Origin: Parelaphostrongylus tenuis
Taxonomy: Eukaryota; Nematoda; Chromadorea; Rhabditida; Metastrongylidae
Length of the DNA stretch: 64,000 nucleotides
Assembly: GCA_019055375.1 (NCBI GenBank)
Contig: JAHQIW010000354.1
Coordinates: 62,001 to 126,000 of the forward strand
Reading direction: 5' to 3'
Position 1 is the stretch's first letter, and every line of letters starts with the position of its first letter. The notes under the pieces are model-generated. The model had not been told where the DNA came from. It saw only the letters and a program-made list of their open reading frames with translations, and did no database searches. Both the position numbers and the translations under genes were made by a program. Shown one piece after another: positions 11,724 through 23,339 of this stretch.

Positions 11724-12425
11724 ATAAAAGGACAAAGCTCTCGGCGTTGATCAATCCCTGAGAGATGCGCCATGCATTCGACTTCAATTTTTGACTTCGT
11801 TTGAGATGATTGAATGCATATCTGGGCCTTTACAATGACTCGCGGTGGCCTCCCGCTGAACCGAGTCAGTGCTTCTTATCCTTTCAGACAAGTCTGAAAC
11901 CTGCCTAGTACCAATTTACCGACCCCGCAGGGATGGATGGCTTGGTGAGCCATGAGCGCGAGATCGAACCATTGACCTCGTGTGCGACGCAGGGCACCTC
12001 TAACCACTGCGCCACATGCGCTCTATAAATATATACATATATATAAATCCATATATACATGCACACATGCATATATATACAGATACATATATATATGTAA
12101 ATATATATATATATATATGACCAAAAGAGCGCATGTGGCGCAATGGTTAGAGGTGCCCTGCGTCGCACACGAGGTCAATGGTTCGATCTCGCGCTCATGG
12201 CTCACCAAGCCATCCATCCCTGCGGGGTCGGTAAATTGGTACTAGGCAGGTTTCAGACTTGTCTGAAAGGATAAGAAGCACTGACTCGGTTCAGCGGGAG
12301 GCCACCGCGAGTCATTGTAAAGGCCCAGATATGCATTCAATCATCTCAAACGAAGTCAAAAATTGAAGTCGAATGCATGGCGCATCTCTCAGGGATTGAT
12401 CAACGCCGAGAGCTTTGTCCTTTTA
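11724..12425. repeat. Near-perfect SINE palindrome, two 300-bp arms
   Basis: The left arm (11724-12023, minus-strand SINE) and right arm (12126-12425, plus-strand SINE) are reverse complements with a single difference seen by eye (GCGCAGTGG versus GCGCAATGG). They are separated by about 100 bp of AT/TG microsatellite. The tRNA heads face each other across the spacer. D2 has no such insertion at the matching point, only a longer AT microsatellite (45276-45430). The arms are far more alike than the surrounding D1 and D2 sequences are. Confidence 0.9.
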
Positions 12426-12474
12426 TCCTTTATATATGATCAAACAGAATGCCGGTATCCGTCCAATATGAGGC

Positions 12475-13335
12475 GACAAATGTAAGAGCGATCTCATTTG
12501 CTGGACAGGAACTTTTCATAGGAGTGGTAGTTCATTCGAAAGTTTAGATTTCTAGCTAGAGCACTACTTGGCCAATTTTTCAAAATACCCTTTTATAACG
12601 TTGACAATCCAGAATAGAATTGCTTCGCATGATCACGTGTTTTTTTTTCTGATCACGCTTATAATTCTCTGGACAAAAGCTCTTTTAAAGTGCTAGTACT
12701 CATTAGATAGCATATGTTACGAAGAATTCGAAAATGTGCTTACCTTTTGAAAGAACTCACTTGACAGAGTTGTACGAAAGAGAGAAAGAGAGTCTTTGGG
12801 CTTCACACCTCGCCGGACAGAGATCATTCTTTAGACTGTTAGTAATCATTCGATAACGTAAGTATCAATGAATCCCACGCTGTGCTATTTTCTGGAAATA
12901 CTTGAGCAGGGAAAGTAGGACGAGTTTCACGTTTTCGACGAGTCTGTTTATCGTCTAATTCATGAGGTGAGGGAGTCGGAGAGGGATCGAACTGAACGGT
13001 GTCCTTGCTGTTCGATATGTGGGATACAATTTGTTATTCAACTGGGATTCTTTTCTTCGCGTTGAAAGAATCCCCAGACAAAACGAATGGCGGAATTTTC
13101 CTTACTCGTTGATATGCTATTCGTTCTTTTAGCGAATTATGCGCGTGATAGACATGAAGGCAAAGGGCGGGTATCGGACATAATTTTTATTCCGATTGTT
13201 AAAGCCTTATGAAAGCGTCTTCTGGAAAACCGGTGATGTGGAGCTCCAGCCAAAAATCTAAGCATATGAATGGCTATTTACACTCCCATGAAAAGTTTCT
13301 GTCTAACAAATGAGATCGGTTTCTCATTTGTTGTC
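12475..13335. mobile_element. Long-TIR element (D1)
   Basis: The left end GACAAATG..GATCTCATTTGCTGGACAG with CTTTTCATAGGAGTG is matched in inverted form at the right end (CATGAAAAGTTTCTG..CAAATGAGATCGG..CATTTGTTGTC). A second inner block, CTTTAGACTGTTAGTAATCATTCG, is typical of this family. There is no transposase frame. Relatives lie at 15605, 23340, 32432, 45472, 54540 and 62770. Superfamily unknown. Confidence 0.65.
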
Positions 13336-13518
13336 TCATAATAGATAAGCTTCAAAAGTCTTGTTTACTTAACAGCTTTTACCGGTTACCAGTGGTACGA
13401 TGTTACAAATATAGCCATAATGTAGAGTGATGTGAGTGACTACTTGGGCCAAACCGTTGGCGATTGATTGCTAACAGGTAGATGCGTTGTAGCGTAGAAC
13501 GAGTGGTGTCAGAACAGG

Positions 13519-13592
13519 TGTCGGTTGCCCAAGGGATAGAGCACGCGACCCCGGAATGCGTGAAATGTGGGTCCGAGTCCCTTCTGAGGCAA
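13519..13592 (+). pseudogene. tRNA-like pseudogene (D1)
   Basis: GTTGCCC at 13524 pairs with AGGCAAC at its 3' end. An A-box-like CAAGGGATAGAGCACG and a B-box-like GGGTCCGAGTCCC lie at tRNA spacing. The anticodon arm is irregular. The D2 copy (47547-47622) is more decayed, so this is probably an old tRNA-derived sequence. Confidence 0.5.
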
Positions 13593-15240
13593 CTGTTTGC
13601 ACATTACTATATATCGACGGGTATATTGTTGGATTACAAAGTGAAAGACTTCGATAACAGTAGTAAGAATATTCAATATGTAGTGAAGAAATCTAAATTA
13701 AAAAGATCGCCATCATAGTGGTATCTGTTGTGAGATTAATGGACTACGACTTTGTCATAATTTGCTGCTTTGAATTCGAAAAAATGTGTAGTAGAATTTC
13801 ATCGTGCGATGAGAAGACCATGAGTCAGAAAGAATTACTTGGATAGCTTGTTCTCACTGACTGTCAAATCTTGACCGTCAAGTCTTCGCCACACATATCT
13901 AAGAGTTCAGATGCCACCAGTAATTTCTTTCAATTGACATGCTAATACTTACCTGTAATTTTCCATAGAATCGAGATCGCCACACTAGGGCGATACCACG
14001 CGTTTAACACGCTGTCGCCGACCTTTGCAAATCGGCGAGAAGTCACTCAACAATGAATAAGAATTTTCGAGAACTGCACTATATAATTTTGTCAGTCGAG
14101 TACTCCACCAACATTAATCGTGAGATCAACTAGGTGGTGTGAAAAGCCTCTGCTGACATCACCAAAACTGTGCGTAATTCCAATCCATCAACAAATTCAC
14201 TCAAATATGCGATAAAGCTTTGGCTTATCCTGTAATCTGGTAAGCTTTTTCGCTGAGTGAACTAGTCAGTTCAGCATTCTCAGTCGTTCGACTTGAAGTT
14301 TTCAATGTAACACCAAAGTTTTGAAGGAGCATCTGACTTCAATGCATCAATTTCGCGTCGGTCCAGTGTTGCTCTATTGTCGGACGAGTCTGTTAGCAGT
14401 TAATCTAGTCCTCGGTGGTTGAACATTGGTTTCGTTAGGTCTCGTGAACAATCAGTGGAAATCGTGAATAATCGAGACAGTCCCATTTTACAGTTAGAAT
14501 TCTGTGCAGTACCTGAAGACGCTTGTACTTTTTCAAAAGATTTTCGACTAACAAGCCACGAGGGTACGCGTCGTTACTCCAGGTGGTGGACATACCGCTA
14601 GCGTGATGTGCGAGAAGAGCGAATAGGGATCACACCAGTTTTCACTCGAATCACTCATAAATAATAGGACTGAAATCTATCCGGGTGAAAAACCCAAGTT
14701 CTAATTGCAACTTTTCAAGCAACTGAGAGGTTTTGGACAGTCCAAAAACATTTTTGAAATAAGTACATTAGTTATTCAAGCAAACCCTCATGATTATATT
14801 CTTCAAGTACAATTCAACTAGCTTATTTTATTTCTGCACAATTGATTTTCATGTTTCCCAAAAATAATGAAAATATCAAATTTTGAAGGGAATCAGATAA
14901 AGGGAGCGAAAATTGTATCGAGTACTTTTTCTACAGAACTACCAATAAAACTTTTTTCTCTTCGAGTGATCCACTAGGAAGAATCTATTTCCAGAGTTTT
15001 TATCTGAGTCGCCTCTTAGTGATACGCGCGTGTTTCCCCGATTTCACAGATCTCATCAGTACCACAAGCCACTATCGAAGAGCAGCTAAAAGGGAAACTG
15101 TCACAATGTTAGTCAACTGAAATAAAAAGTGTTGCAGTGTTTTTTCTTTGAGTCTTTTTACGGCTATACGGTTTTACGGTGATTTTTTACGGCTATTATC
15201 ATAAAAACGTTATTTTTTTTTGAACTATATCTTTGAGGTT
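13593..15240. other. D1 distal spacer, no gene recognised
   Basis: About 1.6 kb paralogous to 47623-49250. Neither copy keeps a shared open frame, and no RNA gene or transposon end was recognised. Confidence 0.5.
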
Positions 15241-15345
15241 TGTTAGATCTCCAAAATATATATCTATATATATATATGTATGTATATATATGCATATAAA
15301 TATTTATTTATTTGACTCCACAGATGTGGAAAGAGCGGCGGCAAA

Positions 15346-15404
15346 ACAGGTGCCCGTAGTGCAACTGGGTTATGCACGCTCCCGGATAGGGAGGAATGCG
15401 AGGG
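15346..15404 (+). pseudogene. Truncated tRNA-like sequence at D1/C1 junction
   Basis: Begins GTGCCCGTAGTGCAACTGGG, the A-box half of a tRNA-like sequence whose full form is at 49363-49432 in D2. It stops inside the B box at ATGCGAGGG and continues directly into C-block sequence, so the block junction cuts it. Confidence 0.7.
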
Positions 15405-15604
15405 TTTTAGTTAATAACTCTTACAATCAGTTCAACGGTCTTCCCACTATACATGTGACATGCTGAGGAATCTGCAAAAAAATCAGGAGTCGATAACGTC
15501 GTCCTTCGTCCATCCGTTGTCATTAGGATGTTTGCGTGTACGAGTCACTTGATTATATAGAGGCTTGTATACAAAAATTCTTCATTGGTTTTCTTCGCTT
15601 ATAA

Positions 15605-16500
15605 AGAACAAACAAATATATGACCTCACTCGCTGGACAGAATTTTTCATAGGAGTGTTAGTAATCATTCGAAAGCTTAAATTTCCAGCAACCACTCCAT
15701 GTAGCCGGCTTTCAAAAAAAACCTTTTCCTTGACGTTGCTACAGCTTTGGACTGTTAGTAATCATTGCGATAGTGTAATGTTTGATAATTGCAGCGCTTT
15801 GCTTATGTCTTGAAAAGACCGTTTCTCTGCAAAGCAGTAGGAAAAATAAAATTGAATTACACGTGTGAGCAAGGTGGTCTTTTAGCCAATTCACTGGCCG
15901 CTGGTTCAGACACCAAAATCGCCTGACGCGACAACAGACCGATTCTCGAGAATATTGACGTGCAGAGAAAATCTCGTAGTATCTGGATGGCGTCGAGGCA
16001 CTGTTGGAGGCAAATAGGAAGCCTGGCCTAATGAATTCCATCAAGGTGATCATAATGAAGATTGTTTTGTCCACAAATACAAGTATTTTGGGTCTTTTCA
16101 TAGCAGTGTCGTATCTTTTATCTCGAGTTTTTCATTCAAAGTAGTGAAAGGATTCTTAAGTGAATAATAAAGATTGCACTAACGTAAGTCCCGTCGAAAA
16201 CCGATCAATACTTGCTCAGTCCCTTTGACTCCGCACCCAGCGGTCCTTGAAATAATCAAGGAGCACCTTGCTTGCATATGTTAATCAACTTATTTTTTCC
16301 GCTGCATTGCAGAGAAGCGATTTGTAACATATGCGTCTGAGATATAATTATATTTTGGACTTTACGATGCTTCAGAAGGATCTTTTCAAAAAGCGGCCAT
16401 GTAGAAATCTACCCAGGGCTTCAGGATTCCGAATGATTACTGATACTTCTATGAAATGTTCGTGTTCAGCGAATGAAGCCGGATTTGTTTTATCTCCTTG
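15605..16500. mobile_element. Long-TIR element (C1, first copy)
   Basis: The left arm (TCACTCGCTGGACAG, CATAGGAGTGTTAGTAATC, then CATGTAGCCGGCTTTC) is inverted at the right end (GCGGCCATGTAG..GAATGATTACTGATAC..GTTCAGCGAATG). The paralogous copies are at 32432-33430 (C2) and 54540-55300 (C3). Internal sequence has no coding capacity. Confidence 0.7.
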
Positions 16501-18260
16501 TAATCGAAAAGAACCCTCTATTTTATGATTGCTAACTTAGGTCGAACTTCTCATTTGATCTCTATTTTACGACATACCCGCTACTCCTGGTATTGACCTT
16601 CTCACTGCGCAAGCGACAACGCTAAGTGATTATGTTTTACCCCGCTTGCGTATACTTCTGGTTTCTAATGCACTTGTAAAGGCAGTGAGTATCGTCAAGT
16701 CGAAAAGGTGAACACGCTTTTTGCTCTCCTTACTCATCGTTGGTGCTCTTAATGTTCTTGAACATTATCCAAACTGCTCGCTTCGTCCTGCTCATATGAG
16801 AAGCTAGGTCTTTTATCATGTTGCTTCCATCTAGATACACTTAAAAGCAATTCGAAAGCATTTACTTCGTTGACGCCAAACGAGTCACACAAAACCAATC
16901 TTTGTTAACAATATCCTTTTGCTCTATATTCGACCGCTTTTTATAGGCGCTCAAAGAATATTCTGATGAGGATAAATCATGTTTTGAACAGTTAAGGTCT
17001 AATGCTATACAAGGACCTGTTTTCTCCTAGCGGGGCTCATTAGTAGCACCTTCTTAGATTCAACAGATTCTTCGAAGATATACTACTCTGTGAACGAATC
17101 GACGCTGAGCAAGGGATCGGCTGAACCGAGGACGGTGCTACTGATCAGTCCCGGTAGGACAAAACAGGCGCTTCTATAGCGCTCTGACCTCAATGGCTCA
17201 AAACATGATATATCATTATCGCTTAAGTAAAAACCAATCGAAACCTTGTCTTTCCAAAAGCATTTTTGAAGTCGGTTGGAGTTCGCTCGCCCTTGACTTG
17301 TTTAGAATTTTTTACTCGAAGAAAATAAATACTGATATGTCTCCACTCTTGATAATCTCTGTTTTCGTGGTCGTATTAAGTCAAGTGGAGCAGCAATGTG
17401 GCTGTTGCACTGGACGAAAGCATCAAGTGATAATAAAAAAAATTCATGTGCCTAACACTACAGCGTGGAGTTTCGTCCATTACTCTGATGCCTTCAGTTC
17501 TCATACACTTTGTATTTTCTCTAGTGTAGTGTTGAGAAACGAGAAACATAGTCTGTGACCACGTTTCTCGTTAATCTCACCTCTGCCGACAATGAAAATA
17601 AGGTCAACAGAGACGAAATGTGTAGTATAATATTAGATTTCAGTGGCTAGAAGTGATTCTGTTCTGCATTAAAGCTTTAGCAGACCGTATCACGTTTTTG
17701 AGAAAAAAAATCTAGCCTTTAATGTGCGTTTTTTTACCATTGTTACAGGAAAAGAGGTTCAGTAGGGTGAAGTCACCTTACCGACGTTGTTTTTCTTCGC
17801 ATTGTGATGAATAATTATGTTGCACGATTAGGATAGAAAAGGACATAGCCACTGATAGCAAAAAACTTGTCAGTTGCCTTTTCTTAATTATTTCAGTTCA
17901 TATAAAGCTTTGCATTGCTGACGGCATTGTCAGCTTTCCTAAGCGTGTCAGCGAAGCAGAAATGACACTCAGTGGAGTCAATGAAGAGAGATTTGATGTG
18001 GGCAAATCGAAAGAAAGCTTAGTTCTTAAAGAAATTGTAGAGCAAGAAGAACAAGTTGGCAGAGTTGTCTCAGTGATTACAGAGATAACGTCAATCATTT
18101 GGTTCGGGTGTTCATTAAATAGAGAGAACACTATAAATGAAAAAAAGACTGAACAAGCTTCACCAAAACCTGATCACCACTTACAACGTTTAGGCGCAGT
18201 ACACACTCATTTATTCCAAGCCTGCCACATTTTTGAGATTCATGAAATCATTAATTGACA
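16501..18260. repeat. C1 segment related to 55310-57230 and, inverted, to 25020-26130
   Basis: This stretch has a full paralogue in C3 and a diverged inverted relative in the unique region. A plus-strand frame at 17337-17558 begins MSPLLIISVFVVVLSQVEQQ and looks like a signal peptide followed by CGCC; C3 keeps a similar start at 56229. Another frame (about 17840-18258) has FPKRVSEAEMTLSGV. Because the inverted relative carries a reverse-transcriptase-like FASD motif on the opposite strand, these frames may simply be antisense to an old retroelement. No gene is claimed. Confidence 0.4.
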
Positions 18261-18354
18261 GTGAAGTTAGCGGAGGACGTCATCGTACTGGAAGCGACTA
18301 CCAATATGGATACAATTATTGCACGGATTAGATCATTTACTTTGTGATGAAAGC

Positions 18355-18965
18355 TCGGAGAGCTCTTGACCTTGGTTGATCCCTGGAGGGTGTGACATGC
18401 ATTTGTCTCTATCCAGCATTATTTTAAGTGATCAAGTGTTTATCCGGCGATTTACAAGACTCCTGCTGGTCTCCCTCCAGTATCAAAAGTGGTACCATTT
18501 CACTGATGCCAGTGGCAGGGAACGCTTCCTGTGCTCTGAACGCGGAGTCAAACTGTCTAGCATCGATTAACCGACTACCTAGGTGCAGCAGAGTATCTGT
18601 ATGCTCATCATGTTCTCGCTCTTTGTGATATATTTACTAGTATGATTATCTGTATCTTGTCACTATCATTAGGTGCTCCTTGGTGGATCTGAGAACATAC
18701 AGCGCATTCGATTCGCGCTATATTAAGGCTCTTATAAAGATCTCATAAAGATCCCATCACTCCGAAGTCGGTGAATTGATATCAGACTTGTCTGGGGAGG
18801 ACAGCAGTACTGACTTAATCATCTGTGGGCCACCGCGTGTTATTGTAGAGATCATAGTACGCATTCAACACCCTCAACACTGCTTTATAGCATCAAATGC
18901 ATAGCGCATTCCTTGAATTTGATCAACGCCAAAAGCTTGATCCTTTTTCTGATTTATATAAGCTA
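18355..18965. repeat. Head-to-head pair of old SINEs (C1)
   Basis: A minus-strand SINE relic (18355-18620: TTGGTTGATCCCTGGAGGG, ACATGCATTTG) is followed by a plus-strand relic (18765-18965: GAAGTCGGTGAATTGATATC, CTTGTCTGG, GCGCATTCCTTGAATTTGATC). Both are present in C3 (57768-58060 and 58190-58370). Confidence 0.65.
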
Positions 18966-19368
18966 CAGTGAGCATACTAATAGGACACGATTGAAGAAGA
19001 AATCTAATCCCCTTGATCAAGAGTGAAATTTTCGAAGCTTAGAAAAACTTGCTTTACGATTTATTTAGATCTACCAACACTATTCCGACGAGTATGATTA
19101 ACAAATTTCGGCAAATGCTTTCGTGCATCTCAGTACATTACTACAACAAACATTTTCGGAATGCATAATGATACGCATTTCAGAGCATCATAAAGTAAGT
19201 TATTTTTTCACAGTAGTGTCAAAAACTTCTGATATTAGACAAATAAAATCTCTGTCTCATTCAATCGCTCCTGCACCTTACCCCAAAGGAACTTCGAGAG
19301 TATTGAAGGTGGCAGGCTCAATTTCTGGCCAGTCTCGCTTGTTGATCTAGCCCCTGCGCACAATTACT

Positions 19369-20070
19369 ATTGGGTTGATAAAGAAGAAACTAAAGTCTAT
19401 GCATTGTTGAAATGCGCCGTTCCATATTGAAATATATTCTCAAATGAATGTGGTTATGTTTTATATCATTTTGATGCGCATTTCTCCTTTTATGATTTGT
19501 TTGCTGTCGGCATATAACTTGCTGCTTCTCTTATTTTGAACCTTGGAAAGAACGAAAGACCAAACAGCAATTGCGAGCAAATTTCTCGTTCGAATTAAAA
19601 ATGGGTCGTAAACAGCAGAGCCAACTTGTAACATCAACAGCGCTTTGGCCACAAACTACTAACGAGCGTAACACTGCAGCGGTGGATCAAGAAGTTTCCT
19701 AAAGGCGACGAGAGCCTTATATATGAGGGAACATGGTGCGGCCACAAGAATTTACAACGACCATTGAAAGTAATCAACGGAAGTGATTCTTTTACGACAA
19801 CGCATGATTTTATAAAGAAACTCAGCGTCAACCAATTCTACAGTAGTCCGCCATTTAGCAAAAATAAAGTGAAGGTAGTCACGATTTAGGTCACCAAAAT
19901 ACCGCCTTTTGCTTTTGCACCAACCTATTATATTCAGTACTTAAAATATTCAGAGTAGCAGCTGCTGTCCAATGCACAGAATTCAAGTCAAGTGGTTGGA
20001 GGAAGATGACGCTGTTTGAATACCAGAGCAACATGTATTATCTTGTTATGCGCACGTCCTAACGTGGTGA
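19369..20070 (+). mobile_element. Decayed mariner element, N-terminal transposase relic (C1)
   Basis: The element starts at a TA with TATTGGGTTGATAAAGAAG. Frame-shifted translation gives the mariner N-terminal helix-turn-helix region: KQQLRANFSFELKMGRK, then WIKKFPKGDESL, then a DSFTTTHDFIKKLSVN block, all in the order of Hsmar1/cecropia-type transposases. At least two frame changes and a stop interrupt it. No catalytic DDD region is recognisable downstream. Known hookworm mariner elements (bandit) belong to this subfamily; assignment to bandit itself is inference. Confidence 0.75.
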
Positions 20071-20372
20071 GCCATGCGACAAAAGAGTAAGAAGTTATTT
20101 GCGATTAGTTTCTTCTTTTTCTTCTCAATGTTTGTAAGATTATTTTAATAGAATAGAAAAGTGAATACTAGTGTTGTGAACAAAAGGAAACCTCTTAATT
20201 GAATAATGAAAGCATCACTGATCCATCACTTAAACAAAGGCGCATGTCAGAGATGGTCGTGATCTGAAGTGAAAATCCACGTGGACTATCAGTATTTAGC
20301 GGTGATAATTCACATTTAGCTTACGTGTAATCGTACTAGTAAGTCGTCTTGATTATTGACGTTTCCGAAGAA

Positions 20373-21355
20373 ATGTCTCCAGCGTTGGACTACTACATGA
20401 TCAAGCTAAAAAACATCAAAGCTCTTCCCAGGCCACCGCGGGACGGAAAGATTATTCTACAAGTGATCCACGTGAGTCATTCGTGTTCACTCTTCTTTAA
20501 TGGCATTTATTTGTGATTCTGCTGTTATTCTGTCTTTTTAAATCTCAGCAAGACTCTCTGCTTTTCTGGTACACTACGGATTTGATTACACCACTCAAAA
20601 ACCTTATGCTTCTTTCTCAACTCTACACAGGACAGGAATACTCAGCATTCAGGTCAGTTTATGGCTTCACAAAATGATATTCGATCAATTGTTATTGTCT
20701 ATTATTTCGTTTAGAAATACTGGATTGCCCTTAAACATTGTCACTTATGGCACTGTCGTAAGCCATTTATATGTAATGAATGCAAATTTGCAAACTAAAA
20801 ACATATGGCAGTTTCCACTTTTCCCTATGGAGTATTCCTGATCAAGCACGTTTTCCTTTTATTATGCCACAGAAATTTGCATGTTTCTCAGTTCTTAAAT
20901 TTGTGTGAAACTTTTGCGTTCTCGTCAGAGTATATCAGAGCGTTTGCATTATTTGTTCCGAATAATTTAGATAGTTGTTCACGAGAATAGATTTTGAAAA
21001 CAATCGATGCTAGTCGCTTCTAATCTTTCCCACCTTGATTTTTTCATCAGTCTTGCAAACCACTTTGCCTTTCAAGACACTGATGCAATACGCATATCCT
21101 TCACGACATATTACAGCTTTAAATGTAAGGGCAAACCAGTCTGCGACTATCAGACACCGGCAGAGCTTGGATTGTCCAATCATGACACTATTTTGGTACG
21201 TTAGTACGAGTGGTAACTTTCATATGTAAGACTCGTTGCTTAGGTCTTCAAACATTATTTAAACAGTTTTTCCTTATTCTAAAAACATTCAGCTTGTGTT
21301 CAACGGTCGCTTGAAAGTCGCTATTCCCGAATTCAGTCCAGCATTGACAGAGTAA
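20373..21355 (+). CDS. SUMO-like (ubiquitin-fold) protein, intact copy
   Basis: Four exons join in frame: 20373-20471, 20549-20652, 21051-21195, 21293-21355, giving 136 residues. Exon 1 starts MSPALDYYMIKLKNIKALP. Residues about 28-45 (KIILQVIHQDSLLFWY) resemble the first strands of SUMO, TPLKNLM its helix start, and exon 3 the second half (IRISF, then KPVCDYQTPAELGLSNHDTI), ending LLVFNGR. The final TPAEL..L...DTI..V block is a classic SUMO/Rad60-SLD signature. There is no C-terminal diglycine, so it should not be conjugated; a SUMO-like domain in a Rad60/NFATC2IP-type role is one possibility. A 43-nt exon-like block with good splice sites (20715-20757) would shift the frame and is left out. 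Promoter and UTRs are not identifiable. Paralogues at 33909 and 59797 are broken. Confidence 0.6.
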
Positions 21356-21633
21356 GCTTAGATGACAATGGTCGAATAACAAACGCTTCAATATTTCTAA
21401 AATCTTTATGACAGAGATCGATGTAGAAATCTGTGTAATTTTTCTCTTAGGATTTCTTTATTATGAAAAGCATATGTGTTTTTGACTGTATGAAAAAAAC
21501 TACTTTTGTTAAGTAAATTTATGGTCTTCTGTTGTACTTTGCTTAAGATGTGTACACTGTGGTCGAACATATTTGCGGATACTTGTTAAAAGCGGTGACG
21601 GTCAATTGCTTGAATGTACTAAAACACCTACAG

Positions 21634-21960
21634 GTTTTAATAGGCTGCTTTTTATTGAATCCCTCCTCAGAGGGTTTCAATATCACGCCTTGCACTAAAG
21701 AAAGTCGCTCTGCATTTCGGTGCCGACAAATTGCTTATAAACTTGTCTACAAAGATAATAAGCAGCCAACATGGTGTATCGGCAGGGTCGGAAGTCAATG
21801 TTTTGACCGAGTACCATCTGATCATTTTGACGGCTTTTGATGGAATAAGGTGCATGAGTGACCCTAAAAGAACGTACGACGCTCTATCGCTTTATTTTCA
21901 CCTTCTGCCTCACGCCCATTCCCTCTTGGACTGCTTATGTCGAATAAAATTGAAACTGCG
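21634..21960 (+). pseudogene. Unknown conserved exon, frameshifted copy (C1)
   Basis: Follows an acceptor CTACAG. It encodes NPSSEGFNIT, then ESRSAFRCRQIAYKLVYKDN, then a one-base insertion (AAGCAGCCAACATGG against AAGCACCAATATGG in C2) throws it into another frame in which GSEVNVLTEYHLIILTAF and CMSDPKRTYDALSLYF continue. The C2 and C3 copies are open across this point. Confidence 0.55.
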
Positions 21961-22154
21961 AAAATCGACCTGTTTCTGTTCTCTTAAAAAATATTCCTTC
22001 TCAGCTTTGCGCAAGTCGTCAATAGTTTATCTAGACTCCAGAATAGATTGTAAAGCATGTTCTTTTCCACATTGAAATCTTCACTCATTACTAGAGGAGT
22101 TCGATTATACCTCCAATCATGTCCTAGTGGTGCGAATGCACTGTAGCCTATATA

Positions 22155-22745
22155 AATAAGAAAAAAAGATGAAGTTTTTGGCGCTCGTCAATTTTGAGTA
22201 ATTCGTCATGCATTGGATTTCATAAAGAAGTGTTGGAAGTGATTGAATGCGTATCCTGGTCTATACATTGCTTCACAGCGACTTACCGATCCATCAGCCC
22301 AGTGTTGCTATCCTCCCAGACAAATCTGGTATCAATCACTGTCTCAAAGGGATAGAAAGGTTGACGAAGCTTGAGCGTAGGATCAAGCATGTTGGGTGTT
22401 AATAGACCTGCGAAGGAGCGTCTAATAATAGTGACGAGCCATAGACAGTCATACTAAAAAACATATCTAAAGTAGAGAGAGAACACGTGTAGGCGCAGTG
22501 GTTATTGGTGCTCTGCTGCACACACGTATTCGGTCAATCGATGGCTGATGGTTTGACTACGCGGTCGTGGTTGACCAGGCATTCTCTTCTGTTAGAATCG
22601 GTGAACTGGTATCACTTTTTACCATGAATGACTTAATACATCGTAGGCCAGCGCGAGTCATTGTAAAGGCCGGATATGCACCTCAAACGACGATGCACGA
22701 AGACAAATGCATAGCTCATATTCCAGCGATTACCGCCCATGTGAC
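22155..22745. repeat. Head-to-head SINE pair (C1)
   Basis: A minus-strand relic (22155-22440) and a plus-strand SINE of a second subfamily (22475-22745: CACGTGTAGGCGCAGTGGTT head, then GGTGCTCTGCTGCACACACG, then TTCATTGTAAAGGCCGG-like body). C2 has the pair at 35645-36230 and C3 at 61590-62170. The open frame across 22567-22971 is read-through of the SINE. Confidence 0.65.
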
Positions 22746-23335
22746 CGATGTTTTTGAAGCGCTTTACTTTTATTCAAGTGTTGGAACGTCGCAAGAATTA
22801 AACCGTGACTTAGTCTGGGAAATCAGGAGGTGGTCGAACAATCCCAGCCCAGTTCATCAATCTTTGCATTCGTCATTCTGGAGCGATGAGGCTCTACATT
22901 TTCGTTCAAAAATAAAACCATTTTCAGCTCGGCGGCGGCGATTCAAACGCAAAGATAACTCATCCAAATAACGACAATAGACCTCGCTACTGACTGTCTG
23001 GCTTTGCTCCAACAATTCTAATACTCATCGCCATTGCTTTCCCGTGACGAAATTCCATCTTTGGTGTCGCACTTGTCATTTTAGCAAATGGTCACCATTC
23101 GTGCTGAGCGTTCGAATTCTTAAAATCTGTTGAGCTTGGGCAGAATGATCTCAGATACTTTTGTAGCATCTAATCGTGTTTGCTCTTCGTACAACTTCAA
23201 TTTAGAACAAATGTATAAGTTTTATATACCATAATAACCTCGAGAAGTGCTCTAATCGACAATAAAAGCGAGAACTCAAATGCATGAAAAAAATTAACAG
23301 TGACGAAAAAAGTTCCTTTTTCGTTAGACAGCGAC
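22746..23335. other. C1 spacer, no gene recognised
   Basis: Paralogous to 36231-36590 in C2 (where homology stops) and 62171-62765 in C3. No shared frame, RNA gene or transposon end is visible. Confidence 0.5.
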
Positions 23336-23339
23336 AAAT

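Noticed and set aside
17337..17558. Secreted-peptide gene starting MSPLLIISVF
   Set aside because: The signal-like start is kept in C3 but the rest is not, and the related inverted copy suggests it is antisense to an old retroelement. Kept only as a note in the segment entry.
22567..22971. 134-codon plus-strand frame
   Set aside because: It runs through the SINE body and is interrupted in C2 and C3.
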